Part shown: positions 63,396 to 64,000 of the stretch, in pieces
How positions within the stretch are numbered: the stretch's first letter is position 1
Layout of the letters: the number at the start of each line of letters is the position of its first letter
NCBI GenBank assembly: GCA_003279685.1
Contig: QCHA01000001.1
Location: 248,001 to 312,000 of the forward strand
DNA length: 64,000 nucleotides
Source of the DNA: Pelagibacteraceae bacterium AG-390-L03
GTDB taxonomy: Bacteria; Pseudomonadota; Alphaproteobacteria; Pelagibacterales; Pelagibacteraceae
Direction of reading: 5' to 3'
Program-made: the position numbers and the translations under genes
The notes under the pieces: generated by a model
What the model saw: the letters and a program-made list of their open reading frames with translations, nothing else
Databases searched by the model: none
Told to the model about the DNA's origin: nothing

Positions 63396-63446
63396 ATTTT
63401 AATTTAATATAAAGATAATTTAAAAATATTATAGGATAATGTGGGA

Positions 63447-64000
63447 TTAAGAGTGTATTGCTCTTTTATCTACTGATAATGCTGCTTCTTTAACAGCTTC
63501 TGAAAATGTTGGATGAGCGTGACAGGTTCTAGCAATATCTTCAGAGCTTGCACCAAATTCCATTGCTACACCTATTTCTGCAATAAGTTCTCCCGCATGA
63601 GGGCCTATTATGTGAGCACCTAAAACTTTATCAGTAGTTTCATCCGCTAAAATTTTAACAAACCCTTCTGCATCATCTATGGCTTTTGCTCTAGAGTTTG
63701 CCATGAATGAAAACTTACCAATTTTATATTTTGTGTTTAATTCTTTTAATTGTTCTTCTGTCTTACCAATTGATGCTACTTCAGGGGTAGTATAAACTAC
63801 ACCAGGTATTGTATCGTAATTCACATGGCCTGATTGACCCGCAATATTTTCTGCAACTGCAATTCCTTCATCTTCTGCTTTATGGGCAAGCATTGGTCCA
63901 CTTATAACATCGCCTATTGCATAAATATTATTAATATTAGTTTTAAACGTATTGTCTGTTTTAACTCTTTGTCTTTCATCTAATTCAACACCAGCAGCTT
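63447..64000 (-). CDS. lpd: Dihydrolipoyl dehydrogenase, C-terminal part (5' end beyond the window)
   Basis: The reading frame continues past the ORF-track start: ...[63 protein letters not shown]...[16 protein letters not shown]. Confidence 0.95.
   Translation of the reverse strand, partial: AAGVELDERQRVKTDNTFKTNINNIYAIGDVISGPMLAHKAEDEGIAVAENIAGQSGHVNYDTIPGVVYTTPEVASIGKTEEQLKELNTKYKIGKFSFMANSRAKAIDDAEGFVKILADETTDKVLGAHIIGPHAGELIAEIGVAMEFGASSEDIARTCHAHPTFSEAVKEAALSVDKRAIHS

Overview
This AT-rich, very tightly packed window looks like a SAR11/Pelagibacterales-type alphaproteobacterial genome. The taxon is inferred from composition, gene order and a SAM-II riboswitch on metX. From left to right it holds: (i) a nearly complete purine/urate catabolic cluster (phosphoribosyltransferase fragment, PuuD-type urate hydroxylase, guanine deaminase, xdhBA, hiuH / uraD, allantoicase, allA, puuE, stand-alone cytochrome c, split xdhC); (ii) msrA, a sulfurtransferase, an RND efflux pair and muropeptide-related genes; (iii) tsaE/amgK/murU, ahcY, chvG-chvI, polA; (iv) a polyamine operon (ODC, deoxyhypusine-synthase-like, agmatinase); (v) rpmB, pyrD, lysK, trkH, an AmpG-like MFS gene, NlpC/P60, tyrA, hisC; (vi) SAM-II riboswitch, metX, metW, gloB; (vii) rplU-rpmA-obg-proBA-nadD-rsfS-ctpA-rppH; (viii) atpHAGDC and priA; (ix) a ~6.5 kb accessory surface-glycan-like island between priA and lpd. 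The most interesting items are the PuuD system with its cytochrome c encoded separately, the glycan island combining a tandem-duplicated nucleotidyltransferase with a lone GatZ-like protein, the SAM-II element whose aptamer does not cover the Shine-Dalgarno, the polyamine operon leader, and the near-universal overlap of convergent gene ends. No tRNA, rRNA, CRISPR array or insertion sequence was seen. All family calls come from reading the translated sequences; no database search was run.
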